Assembly: GCA_037074615.1 (NCBI GenBank)
Contig: CM073562.1
Coordinates: 5,751,001-5,815,000 of the forward strand
From: Leucaena leucocephala
Lineage: Eukaryota > Streptophyta > Magnoliopsida > Fabales > Fabaceae
Reading direction: 5' to 3'
DNA: 64,000 nt
Numbering within the stretch: position 1 is the stretch's first letter; every line of letters begins with the position of its first letter. A program made the translations under genes and the position numbers. Positions 1 to 13,186 of the stretch are shown here, piece by piece. The notes below the pieces were generated by a model that was given only the letters and a program-made list of their open reading frames with translations, did not search any database and had not been told where the DNA came from.

Positions 1-410
1 AAAAGTGATTGCTTTAAAGCCTTACATTTGTGCAACAAAGCTGAAAATTGAGAAAGGTATCAAACAGTTAGAAAGGAAATTAGAAAGTAGTGAGTGAAGC
101 TTTTGAGGAGAATAGGAAAAATAGGGAACCAAATAGCTGAGAATAGGAAAAGGAATCAAGGGATTTGGAGCAAGGAAGATGTATTAAAGATGAAAACGGA
201 AACATTCTGGTTACAAATATTAAAAGCAAATGGGAGGGTTACTTTTACAAGCTTTTCTACGATGGATTGAGGACAGTTCGTGATATAGGGGATTTAACAA
301 CCCACAAGTGTGAACAGAATTTGGCTTACCACGTCAAATACAATACAGAAACTGTTAATAGCACCACATTGATTATCACGCAAAGGAAACAGGAAGGGAA
401 TTTCAAATAG
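1..410 (+). mobile_element. LINE-like (non-LTR) retrotransposon fragment in an ABCB intron
   Basis: The segment from about 165 to 407 reads as a peptide with the pattern GRCIKDENGNILVTN, then a tryptophan-rich stretch KWEGYFYKLF. That pattern resembles the link just before the reverse transcriptase of plant LINEs, where a KD.G.....D...RW..YF..LF motif is usual. Upstream (1-160) the same general style continues but with stops. No catalytic YxDD, endonuclease or poly-A tail is visible, so this is at most a short dead fragment. It lies on the strand opposite to the ABCB gene and would sit in its fourth intron. Recognition is by eye only; it could be a chance resemblance. Confidence 0.4.
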
Positions 411-808
411 ATTAATTTGGGGCTAGCTGAAATTACAGCTCCCTTTTTTCTTGTATTTATGAAACTTGAAAGGAGGCCAATGGCGTTCCCTATTCCACGT
501 AAAACTATTAGAAAGCACATGATTTGAACGCCCCACGTTACACAATCTAGAAGGAAGGGAAAGAAATAAATGGATCCACAAGAACGGGAGAGATGAGAAC
601 AAACCGTGAAAGTCACACCACTTACAAGTCAATTTTAAACTTCTCCAAATATCAAACATATTTGATATTTTATACCGATTAGACCATTAAAAGAAATAAA
701 TCATGTTTTGAAGACACAAAACAAAAGTGTACGCAAATGGCATCCAGACCATTCACAACCATTCAATGGGCAAAAAGAGTATTATTTGTTCAGGGTAAAA
801 CGAGTAAC

Positions 809-3800
809 CTGTTCAGCAATACTAGCAGCTTCAGCATATGCATCTTGAATATTCTCTGCCAGCCTATGAAGGAATATATTTGATATTCCTCCAGCAGCAA
901 CAATAAATGGACCTGTGGCTAATGTTATCAATGCAATCTGCCAACAGTTGATAAATCCAATAACAAGTCCACTGAAGAACGTAGCCATATTGTGAATATA
1001 ATTTCCGACCTGTATTTATAAGCCAATAAAGATAATATATGAGACATGCCTGAAGAACTGGGATATCTTATGGGAAGAATATAAGTTTTCAATATGCTGA
1101 ATATTTGCACACATTCAGGGCAAAACATACTTTTTCACTAAGTGCAGACTGAATGAGCAGCACATCACTTAATACTTGGCTCACAATATCTCCATTATTC
1201 CCATATGTATCAAAAAAACTCATATCTTGATTAAGCAATACTTGAACATATTTTGATCTGATAACAGCAGTCTGCCGTTCTCCAGTCAAAATCCAGCATG
1301 AAACCTCTATAAAACAGAAAAACAAAATTAATATTGCAGAAATTAGCAAATGTCTCTCTAAGAAAAAAAACATTCCTATTAAGTGAATTAAGTGGTAATC
1401 AAATTCAGGAAACATGTTAGTTTACCTATCCAACCAGCAGCAAAAACACCCGCAGCGATATAAACGACAGTTAAAGCAAGCTGTAGAAGAAACAACGAGA
1501 GTAAATAACCATATTCAGGTTCACAGTTTGAATGGCTAGTAGAAAATAGAAGAAAACTTCTTAGCTGCCGATGATTTAAATAAAAAAGGAAAAATAAAAA
1601 AAAATCAACAAGAAAGCACAAATTAAAAAAAAGTTACAAGGGGGTTTTGATTATATAATGAAAACGGGAGTACAAACTAATCACATACATATTTAAAGAA
1701 CAAAAAACGAATACAAGAATATTCCATTGATTTCAAGCATCTTGCATTCTATCTAAAAGGGTACAGATTCATAAAGTACACAACTTAAATTGGAAAACCT
1801 TCTAAGCATCATTTTTCTCTCCAACAAAGACTAAACCCAAAAAGCATTAAGGTTGACATGGTCATAATTCAACATTGAAAGATAACAAATCTATCATGCC
1901 CATATTTTAATGGATTTCTAAAACTAGTTACGGGCAATAAGTAGCACATTAGATATGATACTATCCTTTGGCATATATCAAATCAACTAGTAACTCCCTC
2001 AATTGTGTTAGTTTCGGATGGCCAATACACAAAGCAAAAGAATGGTAAAATTAGGAAAGACAGAGTCAAAAAAGCTCCAAGAAAAATGAAAGGACTGACA
2101 TTCCTCAGCAGGAATTTAGAAGGTTAGGCCCTACTAAAGAAATAAGTTATATAATCAGGAAATAATGGACCATCCAAACTGCTTTTCTACAAGAAGACAT
2201 GGTGGGGAATCAAGCTCAAATTTGTATGGGGCATTGTTCTTCAAGCTTCTCCATGCACACACGAATTCAAATGTCTCCCTAGAAAAACTCCACCACTAAT
2301 GGCTACTCAGATGTCTGAAGAGACTCATATAACGTCACCACTTATCCTCCATTTGTTCATATTTCTTTTATCTAAAGCCTGATCTTATATGTCTTACAGT
2401 TAGCAAATTATCTATTTGATTGAATTCAAATAAAAGGAAAGTTCTTGTCAATGCTGACAGATACTTTAAAACCTGAAAACATATATCATCCTGAATCTCT
2501 GATAGTTAGCTGTATGACAATGATTTATTTTTTAGTTTAGTCGTATTCGAATAGCCATCTGAGTCATTTTAACCAGGAAATACTCAGGTTCAAAATCAAT
2601 TGATTTACAAAGTTAATATTTGATACTGCCAGTGCATAGTAGTAGTCCCTATGATTCAATTCCAATGGACTTGCAACATCAGTTTTAATGCTCAGTGTAC
2701 AGCAGTAGTTTAAAATCAATTTTGGATCAATTTCACGTAATAATTTTAAAAAGTTGCAAACCTATGCATAACAGGGATCGAGTATGATGCTCCCATTAAT
2801 GCTCCCATGTTGACACTGTCAAATTCTAACTTCCGTGAATAAAAAGTTCGGCAAGAAGGATGCCTTGAATTTACAGATTTCATAATATAAAGTAAATTTC
2901 ATCTTTCAATACTCAGTCTGTAAAATAAGTGTCTCTCTATTTTCATCTAAGTATGATCACTAGCAGGGTATCAAATACTAATTTTAGAGTACAGAAGACC
3001 ATTTCAATTAAGAAACCTCTAAAACTCGTGGCTTGAGGGAAGATGGGCCTAGTTTACCAAAGCACAGCACAACAACCAATCCAATCAAACCAAACCGAAC
3101 AGACCCCAGCAAATCTGCTTCAGCTCTCATATTTCAATGCCATAGATGAACTAAGGAAACTAAGAGCACCACCTATCACCATGAACAATTTTCAAAAGCA
3201 TCCAAGTCCATAACTAAATCAACAGAACTAGAATAATTATCTTCTTGAAAACCTAATTGTCCAATCAGATTAATTCAGATAGTCTAAATGAATCTAATTG
3301 AAAAAAATTTGCTGAGATAGTCTTAACTAAACCTAATTGTCCGATCAGAATAATTAACAAAACCTAATTGAACAAAATTAATAATTCAGATAGTCTTGCA
3401 AGAAATATCTAACGATTATTAGAATGACCAATAAGTGTATGTACTTCATAGTTAACAAGTGTTCCCTATGTTATTTCTGGCATGAGATTAGGGAACTTAT
3501 AAAACAGGAATAGGGTGTCCAAGAGCCAACCAAAACATCAGGTCACACATTTCGATATACGTAGCTTAAAACTAAAGAATCACTTAAATTAAGAAGAAAA
3601 GACCTACATGCTTCGCTTACGGGTCTGCCCAGTCTAGTTACAATTAAGCTCGTCCAAAATATCAGGAAAGGAATAAATTTTCACGCTTGGTATTTCATAG
3701 AAAACAAAGAAAAAATAAATTTATTTGGGAAAAAATGAATCAAAACCAAAAACTAGGGTTTTGTTAAGAAATTGACAGCTAACCTCCTTGAACTTGTTGA

Positions 3801-4170
3801 ATTGCTCGTCCGACGGACCTTGCGAAGGATCCATCCTCAACACATTAATGATCTTCGCAAAGTAGTGTAAATAAACTACGAGAGCAGTACCATGAGCAGC
3901 TGCTGCCAGGGAGCCCACGACCATCAGAACCCAATCGAGCCGGTCGGCGCAAGCAAAGAGCCTGGAGAAGGGCACCGCGGCGGGCGGTGGTTCAATCTCC
4001 TCGGGTTCCTCGATCTCATCCTCCATTTCAACCTGGTGGGAGGCAGAGGTCTCAGCTCCAAGGTCTAAGTAAGGCGACGGCGACTCTGGCGGCTCAGATA
4101 CCTCCGACACCGGCGTGAGCGGCTGTATATGGGGTGGGGACCATCCGAACAGCCCCCTCGATATCATCAT
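809..4170 (-). CDS. ABCB20: ABCB6/ABCB20-type ABC transporter, 5' part (exons 1-4, gene continues left of window)
   Basis: This is a full-size B-subfamily (P-glycoprotein-like) ABC transporter of the plasma-membrane auxin/xenobiotic transporter group; the call rests on near-identity to the N-terminus of Arabidopsis ABCB6/ABCB20. Exons on the minus strand: 3784-4170, 1426-1480, 1131-1306 and 809-1009. All have GT donors and AG acceptors and phases that join cleanly. Exon 1 starts MMISRGLFGWSPPHIQPLTP and carries an acidic, proline-rich cytosolic head, then the first membrane helix (DWVLMVVGSLAAAAHGTALV). Exon 2 supplies the next helix, exon 3 the conserved loop with TGERQTAVIRSKYVQVLL, exon 4 helices 3-4 and the NIQDAYAEA segment. 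About 270 of some 1,400 residues are present; both ATPase domains lie outside the window. Intron 1 is about 2.3 kb. No damage is seen in the exons. ABCB6 and ABCB20 are close paralogues and I cannot separate them. Confidence 0.9.
1481..3783 (-). other. ABCB intron 1
   Basis: Long AT-rich first intron of the ABCB gene, bounded by GT after codon KE (donor at 3783) and an AG ending at 1481. I see no open gene, RNA gene or mobile element in it. A short motif of the type cctaattgtcc.atcagatt occurs twice near 3250 and 3335, suggesting a small local duplication. Confidence 0.7.
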
Positions 4171-4570
4171 CTTTTTTATCCCACCAACTCACAACCCCAA
4201 CTCAAAGAAACCAAAACCCTTCTCCGAACACCCCTTTCTCCCACTCAAATCAGCAGATCCACCCAATTCAGAGCCCAAATCCCCAAACTAATTTGCCCCC
4301 TTCCTCGTCGAATTATTACCTGCTACTTTCTCATACTCCCACTTCCTACCAAAAAGAACAAACTGAAAGAGAAAGAGAACAACGTGGTCCTCCTCCTCCT
4401 CGTAAAACGGTGGTGGCGCGTGGTGATGACTGAGTCAAAGACGGCGTACGGGGAGGGAAAATACTAGTGTTAACCAGAGTAGAACGCGAAACATCTTTAC
4501 CCACCACCGTTTCCTCCACCTTCTGCTCCTTCTCGTTCTCGTTCTCTTTCTCCTTCTTCTTCTGAGTTAT
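4171..4570 (-). promoter_or_regulatory. ABCB 5' leader and proximal upstream region
   Basis: This stretch lies directly upstream of the ABCB start codon. It is more GC-rich than the DNA beyond 4600, with pyrimidine runs on the plus strand (4375-4400 and 4505-4565, ctcctcctcct and cttctccttcttcttct), i.e. GA-rich leader on the gene strand. Such leaders are common in plant genes. No clear TATA box was fixed. The plus-strand open frames here are antisense to the ABCB exon and leader and are not genes. Confidence 0.45.
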
Positions 4571-6600
4571 GTATTTTGACAGCTAATTCGCTTTGGTTGT
4601 TGTTAGGTTTAACGGTCAAACGCCGGCGATCCGTTTGAAGAATTTTTATTCGGGAAGAGTTTACCATTGTTTTTTATTTATTTTCATTAATTCACCATTT
4701 CAGTTTCAAGTACTTTAGCTTTTTTTTTTAATAATGTAATGCTTTTCTGGAGGGATACAGTGAATGTGTGCTGCAATGTCTTGTATTTGTAATACAGTAA
4801 AGCAGCTGGTGGAAAATGAGAAAGATGTAGAAGAAGAAGGGGCTATTTGGTAAATTCGTTGTGTTGGTAAATGGGTGAACAGCTAAATAATTTATTTGAC
4901 ACCAAAAATTAAAAACAGCTGGATAATTTTTATTTTTTGGGCAGCTTTAATCTGGACACGTGTCAAATGTCTATATGCTGTTTGTTGGGGGACCATTTAT
5001 TTGAAAGATTTTTTTAGAGGAAATATTTTAAAATTCTTAACAAGATAAATAATTTTTACGAAATAATTTTAAAAATATTTTATACTCTATAGTTTATGAA
5101 ACGAGTTGTATTACTTATTATTTAATACTTATAAGTAGTGAGAATTATTAAAATTTTGTACTATATCTAAATATATAAATTAATAAATATATTTTAGGTC
5201 GATTTACTTACATCAATTGCAATTAATTCTCCAAATAAATCTTAATACCTAAATTGTTTTATAATTGCAAATATAGTTATATTGTATTATATTTAAGTAA
5301 ATAGTGACTTGAGGAAAAAAGGGCCAAATATTAATATATGATGAAAATAATGGTTGTAATAGACATGAATAAATAGATCTAAAAAGAAACTAACCCAAGT
5401 CTTCTCCTAAATTAATTAAATTGTATTTATATCATGTTATTATTATTGTATTACTAATAAAATATTTTATTACATTTAATTCAAATTTTGAATGATAAAA
5501 ATATTATATTTTTTTAATTTTATGTTCATTTCCATGATACATTTAATAACTAGGAAAAAATAAACTAAATCAATTCGGATTAATATTTAGGGGCATCAAA
5601 CGTGTTAAATTTTATATTTAAACTATTTATTTATTTAATATATAATCATTTATTTTAATACATTTAAATATTATAAAAATTTTAAATAGTTCTATAAAAG
5701 ATATTTTGAAATATTTTTTATTTTTAAATAAAAAAATTAAATTCAAGAAAAAAAACAGATGCCCATATATAAAGTTTTTAAAATGATAAAATATTATTCA
5801 ATATCTTAATATTATTTCTTATTCAACATTCTAATTTTGATTATGGTATATATAATATTATTTTTAGTATATTCAGCACTACTCATGTTATAAATTCAAT
5901 TGAAAAATAATATTAAAATGCTAATTGTTATTTTCCTATTTTAAGAAGGGTGCTAGCTAACGTACGTGTCAACTTTCTGACTTCTTGTCCAAAAAAAAAT
6001 TCAATTTCCCTATAAATGATTTATTTAAAAAGGCTATTTGTATTAGGTTCCCATAATTTTATGTATGCTACACTTGAATTTAAGATAATAAAATATGAAA
6101 ATCTTAAAAATATTTTGATTTCATGTCAAAGGGACAAAAAAAAAGGAATTGCATGTCAAAAGAAAAGCAATAATTAAAAACAATAGTAAAAAAAAATCTG
6201 TTTAAAATTTTTATTAATTAAAAATACTTTATATATACAAAAAAATATCGAAACTTAAATTCTTTTAGCCAATATAAATTTTAAACATAGCATTAATTTT
6301 CCCTTTAAAAAAAGTAACTACATTTTTATTTTCGACAATTTAAAACCCCCTTTCTTACAAGGAGAGAATCCACACGCCTTATTTTTTGACTACTTAAATT
6401 AAATATTATATATAATATTGTATAGTAAAGGTAGTTATTATAATATTGTATATTATACATATATTTATAATATTGTATGGTAAAGGTAGTTATTAATTTA
6501 AAGTAATAAACTCTTCCACCTTCCCATAAGACAAGGAAGCCTATAAAAATACTTATTAGTAATTTCAAGAACGGAAGGCTTTGAGAATAGAAGAATGAGG
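4571..6600. other. AT-rich intergenic DNA, no gene seen
   Basis: Very AT-rich DNA with short homopolymer and TA runs, stops in all frames, and no recognisable protein or RNA gene. A 60-bp motif with atataatattgtat..taaaggtagttatta occurs twice (about 6410-6440 and 6465-6495), a small direct repeat. Confidence 0.5.
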
Positions 6601-6639
6601 TGTGGATTTGGAAAAAAAAATTTAAACAACTTATAAAAA

Positions 6640-7090
6640 AAATAGGTTTATAGATAGCTTATAGAAAATGGGTTTTTTTAGAAGATTTTATGGAAAAAAA
6701 AGTGATTTTGGATAAATGAGTGTTTGGATAGTTATTTGTAGAAGGGTTTTATGATTGGTAAATGACTAAAAAATGTATGAGTATTAAATGAGGAGAGATA
6801 AGAGATGAGAGGAGAGAGAGTGTAAAAAAGAAAATAAATAAAAAGTAGGAGAGATGAGAGAAGGTATAAGAAAAAGTAGGAGAGATGGTGTAAGAAAAAG
6901 TATGGGTAATATAGTAATTGGTTAGTTCATAAACTCTTTTACTGTTCTATAAATTGCTCTGATCAGTTTATCTGAAACCTTAATTTTAAACCATGATTTA
7001 GTCCAAAAGCCCGTTTGAATAAATATGACTATTTATTTTAAAATTTATCTAAATCGAAGTTTGGACCCAAAAGCTATTAGAAACCATGTT
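6640..7090 (+). mobile_element. MITE-like element, copy 1 (family also at 7540-7990 and 32880-33125)
   Basis: A non-coding repeat with a purine-rich core (gagagatgagagga type) followed by ggtaatatagtaatt, gttcataaactcttttactg and a tail with gtttgaataaatatgacta. The same order of blocks recurs at 32880-33125 in the same direction and at 7540-7990 in reverse. Ends and target duplications were not fixed, so limits are approximate. It has no coding capacity and is best read as a non-autonomous DNA element of unknown superfamily. Confidence 0.6.
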
Positions 7091-7539
7091 TAGAGTAATT
7101 TCTAAATAGGCCCAAGATCTAAGTCTCAAAAGAACAATTCAATGGTTCTTGGATTTCCAATAAAATTGAAAAATAACTTATAAATATCAATTCAAACATT
7201 TACAAATAAGAATCTCAATTATAAATTATAAATCATATTTAAAATTTAAATATTTTTATCTACAATTAAGACTTTTAAGTTTATAATTGTGTGGATCCTT
7301 TTTTTAGTTTTTTAGAACTTAATTTTCAAAAAAAAAAGTTATCAGATCTAAACTGTCATTAAAATTTAAATCAACCTTTTGGGATTTGATTATCAAATTC
7401 CTTTCAAGAATATTTAACTCATATTTCAGATTATTTATATTAAAATTTAAAAAATATTAAACTAATTTTTTATCATCTTATTATAAAATTGAAGTTAAAA
7501 ATCTTAAAAAGAAAAGGACTAAATGCATGTTTAGGGATA
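7091..7539. other. Spacer between two inverted MITE-like copies, no gene
   Basis: AT-rich DNA with no gene. It separates two inverted copies of one repeat family, so a read-through transcript could fold with arms of roughly 400 bases and this stretch as the loop. Confidence 0.4.
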
Positions 7540-7990
7540 AGGTTTTAAAATTAATTTTAGGCAAAATTTTAATTTGAAAAAATTTGAAACAAACAGCTAT
7601 TTTTATCTAGAATTAGTTTTAGCTAAAATCATGGTTTTAAATAAGTTACTGAAAATAGCTTTTAGAATAGTAAAAAAACTTATGAACTATCTAATTACTA
7701 TTTTACCCCTACTTTTTTTATATTTTCTCCCATCTCTTATCTCTCTTCTTCACCCTATATTCTCTTTCCTCTATTATCTATACTCTCTCATCTCTCTTAT
7801 TTATTCTATATACTCTCTACTCTCTCATACTTTAATCAAATTATACCCTTTTTGATAATTTATCAATATAAAAAATCTTCTACTACTAATCATCTAAATA
7901 TCTCTATTTTCAAAATTTATTCTTCCCAAAATTTATTCTTCTTAAAATCTATTTTTTAAAATTTATTTTTTTTAAAATTTATTCTCTAAA
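7540..7990 (-). mobile_element. MITE-like element, inverted copy 2
   Basis: Read on the minus strand, this segment has the same blocks as 6640-7090: gtagtagaagatt near the start, a purine-rich gagatgagagagt core, aaaatagtaattagatagttcataag, and a tail ending in caaattaaaatttt. On the plus strand it therefore shows long ctctcatctctct runs. The open frame at 7574-7855 is only this pyrimidine-rich repeat and is not a gene. Divergence from copy 1 is substantial, so the pair is not young. Confidence 0.6.
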
Positions 7991-9420
7991 ATTAATCCAA
8001 ATATACCCTAAATTGCCAGACAAAACGGCAAACACAGCATGAAATGAGGAGGCAGGGCAAGAGGGACTGAACTGAGAGAATGTCAGCAAAGGGACAGTGT
8101 GTGACCCTTATAATTATTACGCGCCATGCCAGGCTATTTGATCTGTTCTTCTCTTTTCCTCCGATGACGTGGCTTTCTTTTTTATATTTCAAATATTAAT
8201 AATAATATTAAATATTAATGTGGATATTCGTTCATTTGTATGAATGACTACCAACCAAATAATAATAAATTTACTTTTAGAAAAGTTGAGTGGTCGAAGG
8301 ATCTCACACTTTCTAAAAGTTTAGTCAAAATTAGTGTCTCAATATTATATTTTTTTTTCTTTAAACAATTGCAATAAAAGATTCATCAAATGATGTGTGA
8401 TCGATTTCTTTAATACGTGAAAATTTAAATTGCATTATTTATTTTATAAATAGTAAACAGTTAGTTAGGCATTGAAATTAAACTAAAACCAAAATATTTT
8501 TTTAGAGATTCATTAATTTTATACAATTTAAACCCTGACGTTGGAAAGTTCATTGACCTTTTTTAAAAAAAAAATCACGTAATATTCAAAAATTATTAAA
8601 CTCCGATTAATTTAAATTATTGAATTGAGTTATTAAGCCTTAAATGGTGATAATTCATTCAAAAAACATCTTACTCTTTATTTATGTAATGACATCATTA
8701 TTAACACATTTTTTATTTTTATTTAATATATTTAAATATTTCATTTTACTTAAAAAAATTTGCATATCCTCCCCTTCTTCACGCTAATTATCCTATTGCT
8801 TGTTGGAGTAATCGTCCTCTTTTCTTTTTTCTTTTTATATAAGAAATTTTAAAAATTAATTAAACTCAATTTAAGAGTATGACAGAATTTCTCTTCTTCT
8901 TAAATAATACTAATATCAAATAGAACGAATTGTCAATTATCTTCAAATATAAATTTAAATATTTAAAAACTAAAATATCTCTTTAAATATTATAATTTAA
9001 ACTATAATAAAATAGTATTATATATGATTAAATATATTTTAAATAACCGTTCACTTATTCACCAATTAAATCTCGGACTATGATAATCTTTCTCTTATTC
9101 ATTCTTTTTCTTATATTTGGACGATAACGTTTGAAAATCTTACCCTAAGGTCGATAATTGACACCGCTTTTAAGGTTTTGTTCACCTAATGTGAAAAGAC
9201 ATTCGTAGATTTTTTTTTTAATCCATTCTCTTTTATTGAGGATGTAAATAACTACCAGACTCATCACTAAAGAAACTTGGGTAGCTTCTCTAGGTTAGTT
9301 CTATGAGAGGGTATGTAAAGTCAACGACACGTACTTCCTAAATCTAACCCTAAATAACCCTGTGCTTAATCCCCCATGGATTTACTTGATGGGGGCATCG
9401 TAGGATAGGGAAATGCTACT
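7991..9420. other. Intergenic DNA, no gene seen
   Basis: A short less AT-rich island at about 8015-8170 (with a tgacgtgg element near 8163) sits in otherwise AT-rich sequence. Nothing in it translates to a family I recognise. The minus-strand frame at 7992-8192 has no recognisable motif. Confidence 0.4.
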
Positions 9421-9722
9421 GGGATAATGGGTAACGAAGAGATGGGTTGACTAGAAAATCTTTATGATAGCGTTGCTAAATCCAAAGGTACGCATTTCCT
9501 GGATAAGGGACACTTTGCTGCATTCCCCGATCGATTTCCATAATGAGGGGACTTGACACTGTCTTTATGGTGTTAGATAATTTGCAAATTACTACAGGGC
9601 TACCTCCTTCATCTCTAGATCTGCTTGTCAAGTTGAATATAACGGATATTTCTGGTTTGCAGAAAAGAGTGGTGAGGTTTGGCGATGTGAGGCATGTGTC
9701 TTTATTGATTCTAGATTTCTAG
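9421..9722 (+). pseudogene. DUF674-family relic
   Basis: From about 9540 the plus strand reads a stretch with TVFMVLDNLQI, LDLLVKLNITDISGLQKRVV and then a stop at 9720-9722. This follows the end of the DUF674 domain, which in the intact gene at 12179-14147 reads VVTYMVMDDLVVQP, MLNKFNIKDVSSLQEMV. Just upstream, in another frame, LENLYDSVAKSKGTHFL resembles the IYESIENLSNTYLL part of the same domain. The order is right but stops and frame changes separate the pieces and the first part of the domain is absent. I read it as a degraded gene copy on the opposite strand to the intact gene. Function of the family is unknown. Confidence 0.5.
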
Positions 9723-12178
9723 TGATTTTTACTCTTTTTTTTTAATTTTTTGTAATATTTTTCTCCCCATTTGATAACGCGCCAAATTAGACTGGTATGT
9801 TATATTTAATTTCAATAAAAATTAGTTTCCATCCAATTAAAGTAAATTAATCACTAATTAATTATTTGGGTTAGGTTGGCTTGCCTTAACGCTGTCCAAT
9901 GGCAATTTTCCAACACTAATTCAAACGGTATGTTCTCTTAACACTTTAGGAGATGTTTATGAATTTTTTTCTGTAAATCAGAGTTTTTTTTTTTTATGTT
10001 TTGATTAATTTTTGATTGAAAATTGAGCTTATATTTCAATACAATTTCAATTATCTCATAAATAATTGATATATTATTATATATTTCAATTATACTTAAA
10101 ATCATTTTTCCAACACTAATTTAAATGGGTCTATGAGATCTTCATAAAATCAAATAATCTCCAACTTTCCTAGAAAAAGAAAAAAAAAATACACTCACTA
10201 ATTTGAAATTTCTCAATTATTGACCCTACACCCAATCTAAACAACATAACAACCCAATCTTACTCTATGATAATATAAAATAGATCCCAATTGCTACTTT
10301 CATATGTTACGATTTGAGGTGTATTCCTAACTAATTAAATATTTGTATTGTATGGTTAATGCCCTAATGGGTTAATTTCAAAATACGAGACTTGGATATT
10401 TCATATATTTTAAAATAATTCTTAATTTTAAATATATAAACAAAAATTAAAACAAAAAAAAAATCTAAGTATTATTCTGTTAGAAAATAAATTTATTATT
10501 TAAAAGTTAAGAATAAAAAAACTTTAAATTTGAATTATTCAAATCTAATTTAGATATTCTATATCTTATCACAGCAATAACACTATAGTGTATCAAAGCT
10601 AGACCTCGGAATCAATCTAATCAATACATCATATGGTTAGATATATCAATATTTCTGAGTTTTTATGCAATGTTTGTTATGTGAAAAAATGTTAGTCTTT
10701 TTTTAGAAATGAAATGAAATGAAAAAGCACTCATCTTTCTTTTCTTTCTAAAAAGTATCTTGTTTGGGTACCAAAATTTCGCCTCAATGTGTTCGTGAGA
10801 TATGAATCAATTTAGCTTCCGAATACAATACTTGGACATTTCAACTTATTTTATGGTAAAAAATAAACAGTATCTCCTAATTAATAGTTTAAAAACTAAT
10901 TTTTTATAGGCAAAAAAGTCACTAAAGTAAATTTTATCTTTTTTAACAAAATTCTTTTCTATACTTACAGCTTAGTTCAAACCCAAATATTATATTTAAA
11001 ATATCTAATTATCTATAAGTTGTGTTAAGTTTTGTCAATTCCAACATTCATATCTTGTTAAACTTTTATAATGGGCTAATGAATCTCTTCACGGCCCATT
11101 AATTAACCTGGCACCCCTCAGGCCCATTTTCTTTTCTCTTTTTTAGAATTCTCCTATGATATTCTAGTATTGGCTATCTTTCAAGAATAACAATAACTCC
11201 AGACTAATCAGGATTGGGAATTAAAAGATCATTTCGGATCCTACCACCTGCATTACTACATACCTAAATCTTAAACTCAAAATTCTTAATTAAGCTATAT
11301 CAACCCTTAACTAGCTAATCTCACAGTAGTTTTTCCCTTTTAGCGTTACATCATATTCTAATTTCCAAGTCACCTATCTCATTTGCAAATTACATTAACA
11401 GTCTTGTCCGACCCAAATATCTCTTAGTAGATTCTTTATGATTTTTAACCATTCTTTTTAATTCACAGTTAAATTGCAACACGTAGATTTATTACAAGAG
11501 AACTCTAATTGGCCTACTGTTAAATACTCCTCCAAAGATGTAAGATATAGTTAGCGAATGAGTTTTAATTCTAGATATAAAATCTTAATTAAATAACTTA
11601 TTGAGGGATGTTAGGAAGCATCTCTGAAAAATAATTTTACACTTTACGAGATAAAACTCCCTGTGCATATATTTTATATAGTATAAAATTATTTAAAATA
11701 AGTTAACCCAAACACTCATCACTTCTCAAATTAGATAAATAATTTTTATATTAAGGACATAATAAATATCTTTTACTTTTTTCTAAACATATATATCTTT
11801 TTATTTAAGATAATTATATTTAAAACACTACTAAACCTTAAATGTGAGTATTTATCTTAATAAGAATTTTAATTTTAATTTATTATATTGTGATGAATTA
11901 ACTCTTTTTATTAGACTGAATTCCTAGTAATATCTTTTTTCTTTAGTGGTAGACACAAGATTATATTAAACCCACACAACATAGAACAAAGTATATAATA
12001 TTTAGGGGCCAAGAGATTTGCATAATTAACAACTTCTAATCAAATATAATATTTATATACATATATATACATAAATATATATATTTATGTACACACATAT
12101 ATATATATATCTATGACAAAGAACAATTAGTGGAATCAAATAAATAATAGTGATGTGGCATATATAGAATGGCATTAA
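9723..12178. other. AT-rich intergenic DNA, no gene seen
   Basis: No gene was found. A short block (tttccaacactaattyaaa) occurs at about 9908 and again at 10108, flanking some 180 bp of AT-rich DNA; this could be an old insertion but no terminal repeats are clear. A stretch at 12050-12115 is mostly TA-type simple repeat. Confidence 0.45.
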
Positions 12179-13146
12179 TTAATGAAGGATCATATTTGAT
12201 TCTTTCTTAAGCTTGATATTCCGGAGAAAAACACTTGTCAAAGCATTACTACCCTCCAGAGAAGCCTTCAACAGTTGGATTCCCTTTAAAAAAAAAGGGG
12301 GATAATTAGGGCAGTGAAGAAGAAAACATCACATCAAAGTAAACGATGAAAAAGAGCCAAATATAAATATATAATTTAATTTAACAAAATATATACTTTT
12401 ACTTCAACATTTAATATATGATATATTTAACTAATTTATTTAAATTAAAAAAATTAATTAAATTAATTAATATGATATATTTTTAAAACACCCTAATTAA
12501 TCATTTTAATCAACTCCTCCCTCCCTCCCTTATTTAATTTTTATTGAGAGAGTATTAATAAAAATAATTTAAAAAAATTTAATAAATATAAAAAATAAAT
12601 ATTATATTTAAAATTAAGATCAATGTCTAATTAAATTTTATATTAAAAAGAACACACACATAAAGAAACTCAGGTTAAAATATGGTTCCCTATTTTATAC
12701 TAAATTACACATCACTCCTTTGAACTTTATATCGTATATAAATAACTTTTCTAACATTTAAAACTTTATAATGAACTCCCCTAAACTTTTAAACTTTTAT
12801 GTATATATGTATATAATTTTCTTATAATTAATTTTATTCATTATTTATTCACACATAACTTAAAAGTTTAAGGGTCATCTGCATATAACTTAGAATTTAA
12901 AGGTATTATATGCATATAAAAATAAAATTTAAGGGAGTATATATAATTTATAGCTAGGAGTTATCCGTATAAATTTAGAACTTGGGGCCTTTGTACATGA
13001 TCATTCGAAATTTAAGGAAGTTTTATATACGTAATTTAACCTCTATTTTGTAAGAGTATTCAGGGTTTTATGCATGCAAGTTGTCCTAATTAGCAAACTC
13101 GTAAACCTAATTGAGAACAAAACATAAAAGATCTTTGGCGAAAAAA

Positions 13147-13186
<40 letters not shown>

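Noticed and set aside
4129..4467. Overlapping plus-strand open frames above the ABCB start
   Set aside because: They are antisense to ABCB exon 1 and its leader, low in complexity (Pro/Ser/Thr-rich) and match no family.
7574..7855. Plus-strand open frame with many Leu/Ser/Tyr
   Set aside because: It is the translation of a ctctcatctctct-type repeat in an inverted MITE-like copy.
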